Of a stretch of DNA of 51,004 nucleotides, positions 44,056 through 51,004 are shown in pieces (the stretch's first letter is position 1; each line of letters opens with the position of its first letter). Made by a program: the position numbers and the translations under genes. The notes under the pieces are model-generated. The model had not been told where the DNA came from and made no database searches. It saw nothing but the letters and a program-made list of their open reading frames with translations. Origin of the DNA: CAYHWW01 sp964360145 (GTDB lineage Bacteria > Bdellovibrionota > UBA1018 > CAYHWW01); assembly GCA_964360145.1 (NCBI GenBank), contig CAYHWW010000008.1:1-51004 (forward strand), written 5' to 3'.

Positions 44056-44122
44056 ATGACAAATATACCACTGAGGTCATTTTTGTCATGACAAAAATGA
44101 CCTCAGTGGTATATTTGTCATA
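44055..44122. repeat. Perfect 68 bp palindrome at the ATPase start, likely symmetric promoter/operator
   Basis: Two 34-base arms are exact reverse complements with no spacer. Each arm runs from TATGACAAATATACC to TTTTTGTCA, so TGACAAA/TTTGTCA boxes also occur inside each arm. The minus strand carries ATGACA (44089-44084), 16 bp, and TATATT (44067-44062) preceded by TGG, an extended -10. The start point falls at or near the A of the ATPase ATG. By symmetry an equal promoter points into the msbA 3-prime end. As RNA it would form a long hairpin after msbA. Confidence 0.85.
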
Positions 44123-44138
44123 GCACGGACCCTTGGGG

Positions 44139-45866
44139 CTACTGTGCCATGGAGTGAAACCGTGCGTAGGCCCCGCGGCGGTCCAAAAGCTCCCGATGGG
44201 TCCCACGCTCGGCGATGCGGCCCTCCTCCATGACGATGATTTCGTCGGCATTTTGGATGGTGCTGAGCCGATGGGCGATGACCAGGGTGGTGCGGCCTTC
44301 CATGAGGTGCTCCAGCGCCCCCTGCACGGCTTTTTCAGAGGCGTTGTCCAGGCTCGAGGTCGCCTCGTCGAGAATGAGGATGGGGGCGTTTTTCAGCACC
44401 GCCCGTGCGATGGAGATGCGCTGGCGCTCGCCGCCGGAAAGTCGATTGCCCCGCTCACCCACGAGGGTGTCCCAACCCTGGGGCAGGCGCTCGATAAAGT
44501 CCATGGCATTGGCGGCCCGGGCCGCTTCGATGATTTTATCCCGACGTACATCGGCGTCCAGGTTGCCGGATTTGATGTTGTCATAAACGGATTCATTGAA
44601 GAGGAAGACATCCTGGGACACCACGGAAATTTTGGAGCGGAGACTCGCGAGGGTGTAGTCCCGCACATCACGACCATCAATAAGAACAGCGCCGCTCGTA
44701 GGGTCGTAGAACCGTGCGAGTAAGTTCACCAGGGTGCTCTTGCCCTGGCCACTGGCCCCCACGATGGCCACGGTGCGGCCCTTGGGCACTTTGAAGCTCA
44801 TCCCCTCAAACACCGTGGCGAGGTCATCACCATAGCGGAACCCCACATCCCGGTACTCGATGCCCTCAGTGACCTCTCCAAACACCACAGCCCCGGGGCG
44901 ATCGACGATGGCAGTCTGGATAGCCAGGGCCTCGTCGATGCGATCGGCGCTGGCGCCGGCCTGGCTGAACTTCATGGCGAGGTCGTTCAATGTGCGGATG
45001 GGATTGATCATGAGCGCAAAGCAGGTGAAAAACGCGCCCAACTGCCCCGGCGTCAGCCGTCCCTGCATCACATCGCGACCACCGACATACACGACAATGG
45101 CGATGGCCAACGCCGCGGCGAGCTCCACGGAGGGCGCCACGATTTCTTCCACCCGCGCCGCCTTCAGCGCATTTTCCACGTATTTGTCATTGCGGGATTT
45201 GAAGCGCGAAAAGGCAAAGCGCTCGAGAGCGAAGGCCTTGATGACACGAAACCCTGAGAAAGCCTCCTGCATTGCGGAGAACACCTGGCCGTTGGCCTCC
45301 TGCATCTTCGTTGTATAGCCCTTCATCAACTTGCCGGAACGCCCCGAGAGCCAGATCAAAAAAGGCGCGATGCCGAGAGTGATGGCCATGAGCTTGGGGT
45401 TCAAATAGAGCGCGTAACCGAAAGTGCCAAAGAACGTGAAGAGCTGCCGCACCGTGGCTGACAAATTGATGATGCCCTGGCTCACGTAGAAGACGTCATT
45501 CATGACCCGCGACATCAACCCACCAACAGAACTGTCCGTGAAAAACGCGGAGGAGAGCCCCACATAGTGCTGAAAGAGCTGCTCACGAATGTCCCTCATG
45601 ATGCGCTCGTTGGCCAGGCGCGCGGAGTAGCCGAACGCGAAACGCACAAACATGTTGAGGAAATAGATGCCCACCACCGCGCCGGAACAATAGAGCAACA
45701 CGCGAACATCGTCGGGGCGCCTCACCAGCACCTTATCGATGAGGTATTGGATGAGGAGCGCCGGGCTTGAGCTGATGGCGGACATGGGAAGGCTCAGCAA
45801 CAGGCTCAAAAGAATGAGACGCCACTGGGGCTTGATGAAGGGGATCAGCTTCAGAAAGGATTTCAT
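44139..45866 (-). CDS. MsbA-like lipid/LPS ABC exporter (fused permease-ATPase)
   Basis: A 575-residue type IV ABC exporter half-transporter. The membrane domain (about 1-310) has roughly six helices, beginning MKSFLKLIPFIKPQWRLILL. The ATPase domain has Walker A GASGQGKST, Q loop VSQDVFLFNE, signature LSGGERQRISIARAVL, Walker B ILILDEATSSLD and H loop IAHRLST. An 83-codon upstream extension would run antisense into galE and has no family counterpart, so the ATG at 45866 is used. The neighbours galE and gmhB supply envelope sugars, which fits lipid A-core flipping, but multidrug export is possible. Confidence 0.85.
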   Translation of the reverse strand: MKSFLKLIPFIKPQWRLILLSLLLSLPMSAISSSPALLIQYLIDKVLVRRPDDVRVLLYCSGAVVGIYFLNMFVRFAFGYSARLANERIMRDIREQLFQHYVGLSSAFFTDSSVGGLMSRVMNDVFYVSQGIINLSATVRQLFTFFGTFGYALYLNPKLMAITLGIAPFLIWLSGRSGKLMKGYTTKMQEANGQVFSAMQEAFSGFRVIKAFALERFAFSRFKSRNDKYVENALKAARVEEIVAPSVELAAALAIAIVVYVGGRDVMQGRLTPGQLGAFFTCFALMINPIRTLNDLAMKFSQAGASADRIDEALAIQTAIVDRPGAVVFGEVTEGIEYRDVGFRYGDDLATVFEGMSFKVPKGRTVAIVGASGQGKSTLVNLLARFYDPTSGAVLIDGRDVRDYTLASLRSKISVVSQDVFLFNESVYDNIKSGNLDADVRRDKIIEAARAANAMDFIERLPQGWDTLVGERGNRLSGGERQRISIARAVLKNAPILILDEATSSLDNASEKAVQGALEHLMEGRTTLVIAHRLSTIQNADEIIVMEEGRIAERGTHRELLDRRGAYARFHSMAQ

Positions 45867-45896
45867 TTTCCCTTTCTTAGGGTTACACCAATAATT

Positions 45897-46877
45897 ATGG
45901 GCGGTCATGTCCTTGTTGTTGGCGGCGCGGGCTACATTGGGAGCCATGCCGTGCGTGTACTCGCTCAAGCGGGCTACGGAGTCTCCATCTTGGATGACCT
46001 CAGCACCGGGTTCCGCCCCTTTGCGGGGGACTTCGCCTTCTATGAAGGGCGCGCCTCCGATGAAAAGCTCGTCACCCGCATCGTCCGCGAGCAAAAGGCC
46101 GACGCCGTCATGCACTTTGCAGCCCGCGCACTGGTGGGGGAATCCATGGCGGACCCCCTCCTTTATTACGAACGTAACGTGGCGGAAACCGTACGGCTGT
46201 TGCAGACGCTACGTACTTGCGCGGTGAAAACCTTCGTCTTCTCTTCCTCCTGCGCCACCTACGGCCTGGTGGGCGACAGCCCCATCAGCGAAGACCTGCC
46301 CCAGAACCCCATCAACCCCTACGGCATGAGTAAACTTATGGTGGAGCGCATTTTGCGAGACTCCGTGGACGCCCACGGGATGCGGGTGGCGGTGCTACGC
46401 TATTTCAATGCGGCGGGTGCCGATGCCGGCGGCGGCATTGGCGAAGCCCATGAGCCCGAGACCCATCTGGTGCCCAACGCGGTGAGAGCAGCCATGGGCT
46501 TTGGCGACGCCATAACTGTTCACGGCAGCGACTACCCCACCCCCGACGGCACCTGCGTCCGCGACTACGTCCACGTCAGTGATTTGGCCCAGGGCCACAT
46601 CCTCGCCCTCAAGAAAGTGCAGCGGGAAGGCGGCTTCCAGCACTACAACTTGGGCACGGGCCACGGCCATTCCGTGCTGGAAGTGCTTAGTGAAATTGAG
46701 CGCACACTGGGCGAGGGGGTGCCCGTACAAAAAGGACCGCGGCGCCCCGGCGATCCGCCACGGTTGGTGGCTAACCCGGCCAAGGCGCACAGAGAGCTGG
46801 GATGGAAACCCCGTTATTCCATGAAAGACATCATTGAAACCCACGGGCGCTGGGAAAAGGAGAGGAACTCAAAATGA
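45897..46877 (+). CDS. galE: UDP-glucose 4-epimerase
   Basis: GalE interconverts UDP-glucose and UDP-galactose (or the N-acetyl forms) for LPS and other glycans. The 326-residue short-chain dehydrogenase has the NAD-binding GGAGYIG at 9-15, the catalytic FSSSCATYG with PYGMSK (Tyr-x3-Lys), and GTCVRDYVHVSDLAQGH. It is transcribed divergently from the MsbA-like gene with only 30 bp between starts, so promoters must overlap coding sequence. It overlaps gmhB by 4 bp (ATGA), forming a two-gene operon. Related UDP-sugar epimerases cannot be excluded. Confidence 0.9.
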   Translation: MGGHVLVVGGAGYIGSHAVRVLAQAGYGVSILDDLSTGFRPFAGDFAFYEGRASDEKLVTRIVREQKADAVMHFAARALVGESMADPLLYYERNVAETVRLLQTLRTCAVKTFVFSSSCATYGLVGDSPISEDLPQNPINPYGMSKLMVERILRDSVDAHGMRVAVLRYFNAAGADAGGGIGEAHEPETHLVPNAVRAAMGFGDAITVHGSDYPTPDGTCVRDYVHVSDLAQGHILALKKVQREGGFQHYNLGTGHGHSVLEVLSEIERTLGEGVPVQKGPRRPGDPPRLVANPAKAHRELGWKPRYSMKDIIETHGRWEKERNSK

Positions 46878-47431
46878 GTAGTGGTATCACCAAAGCCCTC
46901 TTCCTCGACCGCGACGGCACCATCAACGTGGAGCGCGGCTATATCAACGACCTCTCCATGCTGGAACTTATTCCCGGCGTAGCGGAAGCCATGCTGAAAG
47001 CCAAACGCACGGGCTACAAACTGGCCATGATCACCAACCAAGCCGGCGTGGGCCGGGGCCTGACACCACCGGACATGCCCGAGAGAATCCAAAAAGAAAT
47101 CGAGAACCGCTGCGGGGTGGAATTTGACGACGCCCGCGCCTGCCCCCACAAACCAGATGACGCCTGCGCTTGCCGTAAGCCGGGCACACTGAATCTGCAA
47201 CGCTCCATCGAAGCGTTACAAGCAGACGTGGCGAAAAGTTTCTTCATTGGCGATCACCTTCGGGATCTCGAATGCGCGGCACGGGCCGGCATGCGCTCTA
47301 TCTTAGTGCTCACGGGCCACGGAAAAGACACCCATGCGGAGCTGCAGCTCAAACCTGAGGTGGTGCCGACATACGTGGCTGCGGACCTCGCCGCCGCCGT
47401 GGAGTGGATTCTCGCTCAAGGTGAAGGATGA
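46874..47431 (+). CDS. gmhB: D-glycero-beta-D-manno-heptose 1,7-bisphosphate 7-phosphatase
   Basis: GmhB removes the C7 phosphate in ADP-heptose synthesis for the LPS inner core. The 185-residue HAD phosphatase has the nucleophile and acid Asp12/Asp14 (FLDRDGTIN), the second motif ITNQAGVGRG, a zinc loop Cys90, His92, Cys98, Cys100 (CPHKPDDACACRKP) and the Mg-binding FIGDHLRDLECAARAG. The zinc loop and GxGRG distinguish it from histidinol phosphatase. It overlaps galE by 4 bp and its 3-prime end overlaps the convergent recO by 16 bp. It supports a heptose-containing LPS. Confidence 0.92.
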   Translation: MSSGITKALFLDRDGTINVERGYINDLSMLELIPGVAEAMLKAKRTGYKLAMITNQAGVGRGLTPPDMPERIQKEIENRCGVEFDDARACPHKPDDACACRKPGTLNLQRSIEALQADVAKSFFIGDHLRDLECAARAGMRSILVLTGHGKDTHAELQLKPEVVPTYVAADLAAAVEWILAQGEG

Positions 47432-48210
47432 GCAGCAAAATCCATTAAATTCAAGGTCTTAAGACCACCACCGGCATGCAGGGCTGGAATGTGGTGGTGC
47501 ATAAACCCCTTTAAAAGCTCGAACAAGGCTACATGGGGGCCTGAAATCCCCCCTAAATCCTTAAAAGGCCGAGCCAGGAGAGCGCAATAAAGCACAATGA
47601 GGGCAGGGTCCAACTCCTGGTTGGTGCGCCTCACCAGGGCTGTCCTCAGGCAACGGGCACAGAGCAGTGCTCCCCCGGAATCATCCCAATAAAAGGGGTC
47701 GTCGGGCTGCGCCCGCGCAATAACGTCCGCGGCCTCATGGCAATCACCGCAGTGGGTGAGGTTGGGCGCGTAGCCGAGGTGCCGCAGGCCCTTGACCAAG
47801 AACGCGTTCACCGCGGCCAGCGGCAAAACACCGCCATCGAGCTGATGAAGCGCATTAGTGAGGCAGAGAAAAAGCTCCCGCTGGGGTACGCCGGGTTCCA
47901 GCACCTTGGAGCAAAATTCCGCGACGAACGCCGCCGCCGCCATGGATTCGTAATCCTGCGGGAGCCCCTTGAACTCATGGCGAATCACAGCCTCTTCGAT
48001 GCGGGCCATTTCGGCATGGGGTTTCACCACCCAGGAGATATTGGATACGGCCAGAGTCTGCAACGTGCCGCCAAAGCGCCGGGAGTGTACCGCATTCTTA
48101 GCGAGACCGGTGATCTTGCCGTGGTTTTCCGTGAGCAGATGAACCACCATATCCCGCTCGGCATAGCGAAAAGAGCGCAGCACAAGGGCAAGGTCGGTGA
48201 AACGTTCCAT
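47416..48210 (-). CDS. recO: DNA repair protein RecO
   Basis: RecO works with RecR and RecF to load RecA on SSB-coated DNA. The 264-residue product has the N-terminal OB fold starting DLALVLRSFRYAERDMVVHLLTENHGKITGLAKNA, and a helical C-terminal domain with a zinc site (HCGDC and LLCARC). The length is typical. It lies 1 bp overlapping (TAATG) with the methyltransferase gene upstream and ends inside gmhB on the other strand. In several deltaproteobacteria recO lies near glyRS and ppdK; here it is in the same region but separated by the LPS genes. Confidence 0.93.
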   Translation of the reverse strand: MERFTDLALVLRSFRYAERDMVVHLLTENHGKITGLAKNAVHSRRFGGTLQTLAVSNISWVVKPHAEMARIEEAVIRHEFKGLPQDYESMAAAAFVAEFCSKVLEPGVPQRELFLCLTNALHQLDGGVLPLAAVNAFLVKGLRHLGYAPNLTHCGDCHEAADVIARAQPDDPFYWDDSGGALLCARCLRTALVRRTNQELDPALIVLYCALLARPFKDLGGISGPHVALFELLKGFMHHHIPALHAGGGLKTLNLMDFAAHPSP

Positions 48211-48908
48211 TATTTAAAAGCCGCCACCCAGTATTGGCCGCCCAAGGGCAACCAGCCTAAAGCTTTTTCAGCCGCGGGAAGCATCCGCCGCAACACAGCA
48301 GGGAAAAAGAGCACGTAGCTGCCGCGGCTCGGCTTCAGATCGGCTTGCCGTAGCAGCCCTTCCAGCCTGTATTTGCGAATGAGCGCCGCATCCTCATCAA
48401 ACTCACAGGTGCTCACTAGATAGCACGTGGCAGGATTATTGGGATTGTGCTCGAAGATGAACACGAAACCACCGGGCTTCAATACTCGATGCACTTCTTG
48501 AAATATTGAGACCCGGGCCTCAGGCGGGATGTGGTGCACCACGCAGGAGATGAACACGACATCGAAAACATTGTCTGCGGTAGGTATCTTGGAGCCGTCA
48601 AAGGGCTGGAACATGCCCGTGGTGGCGCCCGACTGAGTGCCCGCTACTTCAACGGAGCGTGCTGACATGTCGATGCCGCTGTAAGTAGCCTGAGGCAGCA
48701 GGCGGCGCACATGGCTCAAGGTCTTGCCGATACCGCAGCCAAAATCCAAGAGACTCAACGGGGCGCCTTCCCGCCCCAGGGTGCGCAACAGCTCTTGGAG
48801 CACCTCCACCTTGTGCTCATCAAAAGTGGCGCTACTTTCGCCCAACACGCCCAAGTTGCGATCGTGGGTCTGCTTATAATGAGCGGCGAACTGATCGAAC
48901 TCAGACAT
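48210..48908 (-). CDS. SAM-dependent class I methyltransferase
   Basis: A 232-residue Methyltransf_11/12-type enzyme. Motif I reads LSLLDFGCGIGKT at about 51-63, then the acidic SGIDMSARSVEVA, FDVVFISCVVHHIPPEAR and the motif III-like EVHRVLKPGGFVFIFEHNP. The substrate is not evident; the HNPNNP after motif III resembles lipid or small-molecule methyltransferases rather than rRNA ones. The ATG at 48908 has GAGGG at good distance; a 29-codon longer reading would run into the divergent gene. It is coupled to recO (TAATG) but a link in function is not implied. Confidence 0.85.
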   Translation of the reverse strand: MSEFDQFAAHYKQTHDRNLGVLGESSATFDEHKVEVLQELLRTLGREGAPLSLLDFGCGIGKTLSHVRRLLPQATYSGIDMSARSVEVAGTQSGATTGMFQPFDGSKIPTADNVFDVVFISCVVHHIPPEARVSIFQEVHRVLKPGGFVFIFEHNPNNPATCYLVSTCEFDEDAALIRKYRLEGLLRQADLKPSRGSYVLFFPAVLRRMLPAAEKALGWLPLGGQYWVAAFK

Positions 48909-48943
48909 GGTGACCCTCGACATTGTAATTACTACACTACGTA

Positions 48944-48955
48944 CCCCGTACGGGG
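48944..48955. promoter_or_regulatory. Palindrome CCCCGTACGGGG in the divergent intergenic region
   Basis: A perfect 12 bp palindrome lies between the methyltransferase and the divergent secreted-protein gene, at the predicted transcription start of the methyltransferase. Its position suits an operator for the methyltransferase-recO operon. No known regulator can be named. Confidence 0.4.
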
Positions 48956-48960
48956 CTGAA

Positions 48961-48980
48961 AAATATACCAGGGCATATTT
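48961..48980. promoter_or_regulatory. Divergent promoter region with AT inverted repeat
   Basis: AAATAT, 8 bp, ATATTT. On the minus strand TGG-TATATT (48970-48962) is an extended -10 for the methyltransferase-recO operon; no good -35 is seen. On the plus strand CATATT (48974-48979) lies 7 bases before the GTG of the secreted protein. The sequence AAATATACCA is shared with the palindrome at the ATPase gene (44061-44070). Confidence 0.4.
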
Positions 48981-48986
48981 ACTGCT

Positions 48987-50477
48987 GTGCGTCATTTTGT
49001 TAGATGGCCCTCCATGGGTATGGTTGGGCTCGTTTTTTTCTGGGGTCTCTCTTTAGCTAGTGCCGCCTTCGGCGCTGACTCTGAAGTTTGTGGTCCTCTT
49101 TTGGAACCCACCCCCACTGCCCAACTCCGTGAAAAACTCGATCAAATCACCGGGGACATCGCCCTCCTTCACCGGGAATCCCAAACATTGCGGCAACTGG
49201 TGGATGACACCGATCGCCTGCCCTATCCCCAGGCTGATCGCCACTCCATGGGTACGCTCTTCTCTCTGTATCGGCGGCTCATTGCTCAAATGACACCCCT
49301 CCATGAGCTTTACGCCCAATGGAAGAGCAGCCTCCCCCCGGATGCGGAAACCAGCGCATTGATTCTTGCCAACCCTTCCAATCCCATCGTCATGGAAAGG
49401 GACTATCGATTCTTCAATGAGCTCGTCGAAAATCTCTCAGGCGTCATCGTCCGATACCCCGACCTCATCAAGAGCGATGGTGCCGAGTCTCGCTACTTAC
49501 GGTATTTTGCCAGTGATCTGCACTATACTCTTTCCGGCTACATGGGATGGTTCGCGCAGCGGGATCTCACATCGAAGCTCCGTTTGATCCCTTCTGGCAG
49601 CCAACTCGCCCTGTCCACGGCCTACGCCCCCTTGAAAGCTCACCTGGGACGTCTCACAGGCATCTCCGAGGCCAGTTCCCGCCAAGTCGCCCTGACAATG
49701 CAACAAGCCGTGGATTCCGCAACCCTTGCCCACAGCGCAGCTCATGATCCCAGCGCTGGCCTGAACCGCATCGAACGGGCGCTTTCCGACGACCAGATGA
49801 TTCAAATCGAACTCTATGTGGAACGCATGGCACTCAATACCCATGTCCTCCTCACTGAACTCATGCAGCGTTTGAATTATCTACACATTGAACCAGATCC
49901 TGCTTATCGCCGCCTTGTCGTGGAAGGCCTCCAATCGTTGCTGAGGGAGATGCAGCGCATCGATGGCCACGATTCTCTTATCACCGCCATGGATGCCTCT
50001 CGCATCTTCCTAGCGGGCGTGTGGTCCGCCATCCCATCCCGACAGCGACTGCCTCAGGCCACTCTGGCCTTCTTTTCCGCTGGAATCGATTTGGCGCTAA
50101 CCGCTGAGATGGAGCAGGTGAGAACCAGCGGTGTGCCCGTGATTCGCAAAGCCAATCAAACGTCCGGTGACGTGATCCTCCTCCACCGCGTGAACCTCAA
50201 CGACGGTCCCAAGGTGCAAGTTCTCCGCATAGGCACACCCGTGATCATCAATGGCTCCCAAGTGGGTCGCATCCGTAGCCTCGCCATTGAGGGTGCGGAA
50301 AAGACACTTCGCGTCACCATCGAGGCCGTCTCGGCCAATGGCGCCGTGGAAAATTTCACACTAAACGCAGAATCACTGAGTCAAACTATTTACAGAGAGA
50401 GAGAAGAGCGACAAACAGCGCCGACAGCATGGTTCAGCGCCACTTCGCGACGCGGCAGCGGCGGCGCACTCAACTGA
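48987..50477 (+). CDS. Secreted or periplasmic protein of unknown function
   Basis: A 496-residue protein with a clear signal peptide at 1-30 (MRHFVRWPSMGMVGLVFFWG and an FGA cleavage site). The mature part is mostly helical, with one Cys at residue 35 and no recognised catalytic motif. Residues 385-470 look more strand-rich (VQVLRIGTPVIINGSQVGRI; EKTLRVTIEAVSANG), like a small beta domain. The GTG at 48987 gives the best signal peptide; no ribosome-binding site is visible and the start may be leaderless. The downstream SIS gene follows in the same frame after the TGA stop. Confidence 0.6.
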   Translation: MRHFVRWPSMGMVGLVFFWGLSLASAAFGADSEVCGPLLEPTPTAQLREKLDQITGDIALLHRESQTLRQLVDDTDRLPYPQADRHSMGTLFSLYRRLIAQMTPLHELYAQWKSSLPPDAETSALILANPSNPIVMERDYRFFNELVENLSGVIVRYPDLIKSDGAESRYLRYFASDLHYTLSGYMGWFAQRDLTSKLRLIPSGSQLALSTAYAPLKAHLGRLTGISEASSRQVALTMQQAVDSATLAHSAAHDPSAGLNRIERALSDDQMIQIELYVERMALNTHVLLTELMQRLNYLHIEPDPAYRRLVVEGLQSLLREMQRIDGHDSLITAMDASRIFLAGVWSAIPSRQRLPQATLAFFSAGIDLALTAEMEQVRTSGVPVIRKANQTSGDVILLHRVNLNDGPKVQVLRIGTPVIINGSQVGRIRSLAIEGAEKTLRVTIEAVSANGAVENFTLNAESLSQTIYREREERQTAPTAWFSATSRRGSGGALN

Positions 50478-50516
50478 CGGTTTGACGGCAGTCCTGCGCT
50501 GCCAGACAATGGAGCG

Positions 50517-51004
50517 GTGAAACGCCCCCCTACCGTTCTGCAAGACCCCAGTGCCTTCGCCCAAGCCCTATGCGCCGCCCCTCAGCTGCTGGAGCGCAGC
50601 CAAGAACAGTGGTTGAAGCGCTTTCATCTGAAACAACCGTTACGTGCCTCACCCACGGTGTGGTTTGCGGGCACGGGAAGTTCTTGGCACGTGGCCCTCT
50701 GGGGTACTGACTTGTTTCTCCGCAATGGCATTGCTGCGCGGGCCATACCTGCCTTTGATCTAGCAACAAAGGAGGGGCCACGCCCTCATCGTGATGATCT
50801 GATTTTTCTTGTGTCCCATAGGGGCTGTCGCAGTCTCACCGCTAAAGCGACGCGGGCCTGCAAAGGAGCACGAGTCATCCTTGTCAGCGGCGATGGCGCG
50901 GTGATGGGCCCCCATGAGCTGCTGGAAGCATCACCGCCGGAAGTGAGCAAAGCCCATAGCCGCAGTCTCATCGGCGCCATGGCGGCTCTCTCCGTGGCTC
51001 TGGG
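50517..51004 (+). CDS. SIS-domain protein (sugar isomerase or regulator type), cut by window edge
   Basis: Only the first 162 codons are present. The product has SIS sugar-phosphate features: GTGSSWHVALWGTDLFLRNG at about 52-71, DLIFLVSHRGCRSLTAKATRACKGARVILVSGDG (about 94-127) and EVSKAHSRSLIGAMAAL near 144-160. This order resembles the isomerase half of GlmS-like proteins, where the SHRG position normally reads S.SG. The GTG at 50517 has GGAG only 2 bases upstream, so the start is uncertain. The open frame continues back to the stop codon of the upstream gene. Confidence 0.65.
   Translation, partial: MKRPPTVLQDPSAFAQALCAAPQLLERSQEQWLKRFHLKQPLRASPTVWFAGTGSSWHVALWGTDLFLRNGIAARAIPAFDLATKEGPRPHRDDLIFLVSHRGCRSLTAKATRACKGARVILVSGDGAVMGPHELLEASPPEVSKAHSRSLIGAMAALSVAL

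Noticed and set aside
45867..46115. 83-codon N-terminal extension of the MsbA-like protein
   Set aside because: It runs antisense through the galE start, has no similarity to exporter N-termini, and a normal start with GGG lies at 45866.
50475..50517. TGA readthrough (recoding or selenocysteine) joining the secreted protein and the SIS protein
   Set aside because: A signal-peptide protein fused to a cytoplasmic sugar-phosphate domain is unlikely, and no recoding stem was identified.

Overview
This window is a 51 kb stretch of a bacterial chromosome with moderate GC content. It is almost fully coding and dominated by the core translation and transcription locus. The gene order and neighbours suggest a Gram-negative bacterium of the old Deltaproteobacteria or Bdellovibrionota type: LPS-linked galE, gmhB and an MsbA-like exporter; an NtrY/NtrX pair; a single-chain GlyRS next to ppdK and recO; and several secreted orphan proteins. 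That placement is an inference from gene content, not a phylogeny. The 100 Ns at 17151-17250, flanked by an identical 55 bp on each side, show that this is a draft short-read scaffold.

Positions 1-26829 (all minus strand) hold one collinear block. In transcription order it reads tRNA-Thr(TGT), tRNA-Tyr, tRNA-Gly, tRNA-Thr(GGT), tuf, rpmG, tRNA-Trp, secE, nusG, rplK, rplA, rplJ, rplL, rpoB, rpoC, rpsL, rpsG, fusA, rpsJ, rplC, rplD, rplW, rplB, rpsS, rplV, rpsC, rplP, rpmC, rpsQ, rplN, rplX, rplE, rpsN, rpsH, rplF, rplR, rpsE, rpmD, rplO and secY (cut by the window edge). The tuf-rpoBC, str, S10 and spc operons are therefore fused. A clear promoter sits between rpoC and rpsL, and hairpins lie in several junctions.

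Positions 26947-42169 (minus strand) look like a second long operon: glyS, ppdK, smc, ntrY-like kinase, ntrX-like regulator, a membrane-anchored helical protein, a secreted M64-like zinc metallopeptidase candidate, pyrF and rlmB. Many of its junctions overlap by 1-26 bp. It ends at a terminator-like hairpin just before the tRNA cluster.

Positions 42232-51004 are more mixed. They hold a small secreted DUF1566-like protein, an AAA+/DUF4143 ATPase preceded by a perfect 68 bp palindrome, an MsbA-like ABC exporter, divergent galE-gmhB (envelope sugar supply), a methyltransferase-recO pair, and a divergent secreted protein of unknown function followed by a truncated SIS-domain protein. No rRNA gene, CRISPR array, insertion sequence or prophage was seen. 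No gene-free stretch exceeds 300 bases; the longest is the 216 bp rpsJ-rplC spacer.

The best candidates for something new are the palindrome-ATPase unit, which looks like a symmetric promoter/operator giving a leaderless mRNA, and the peptidase plus membrane-protein pair downstream of ntrYX.
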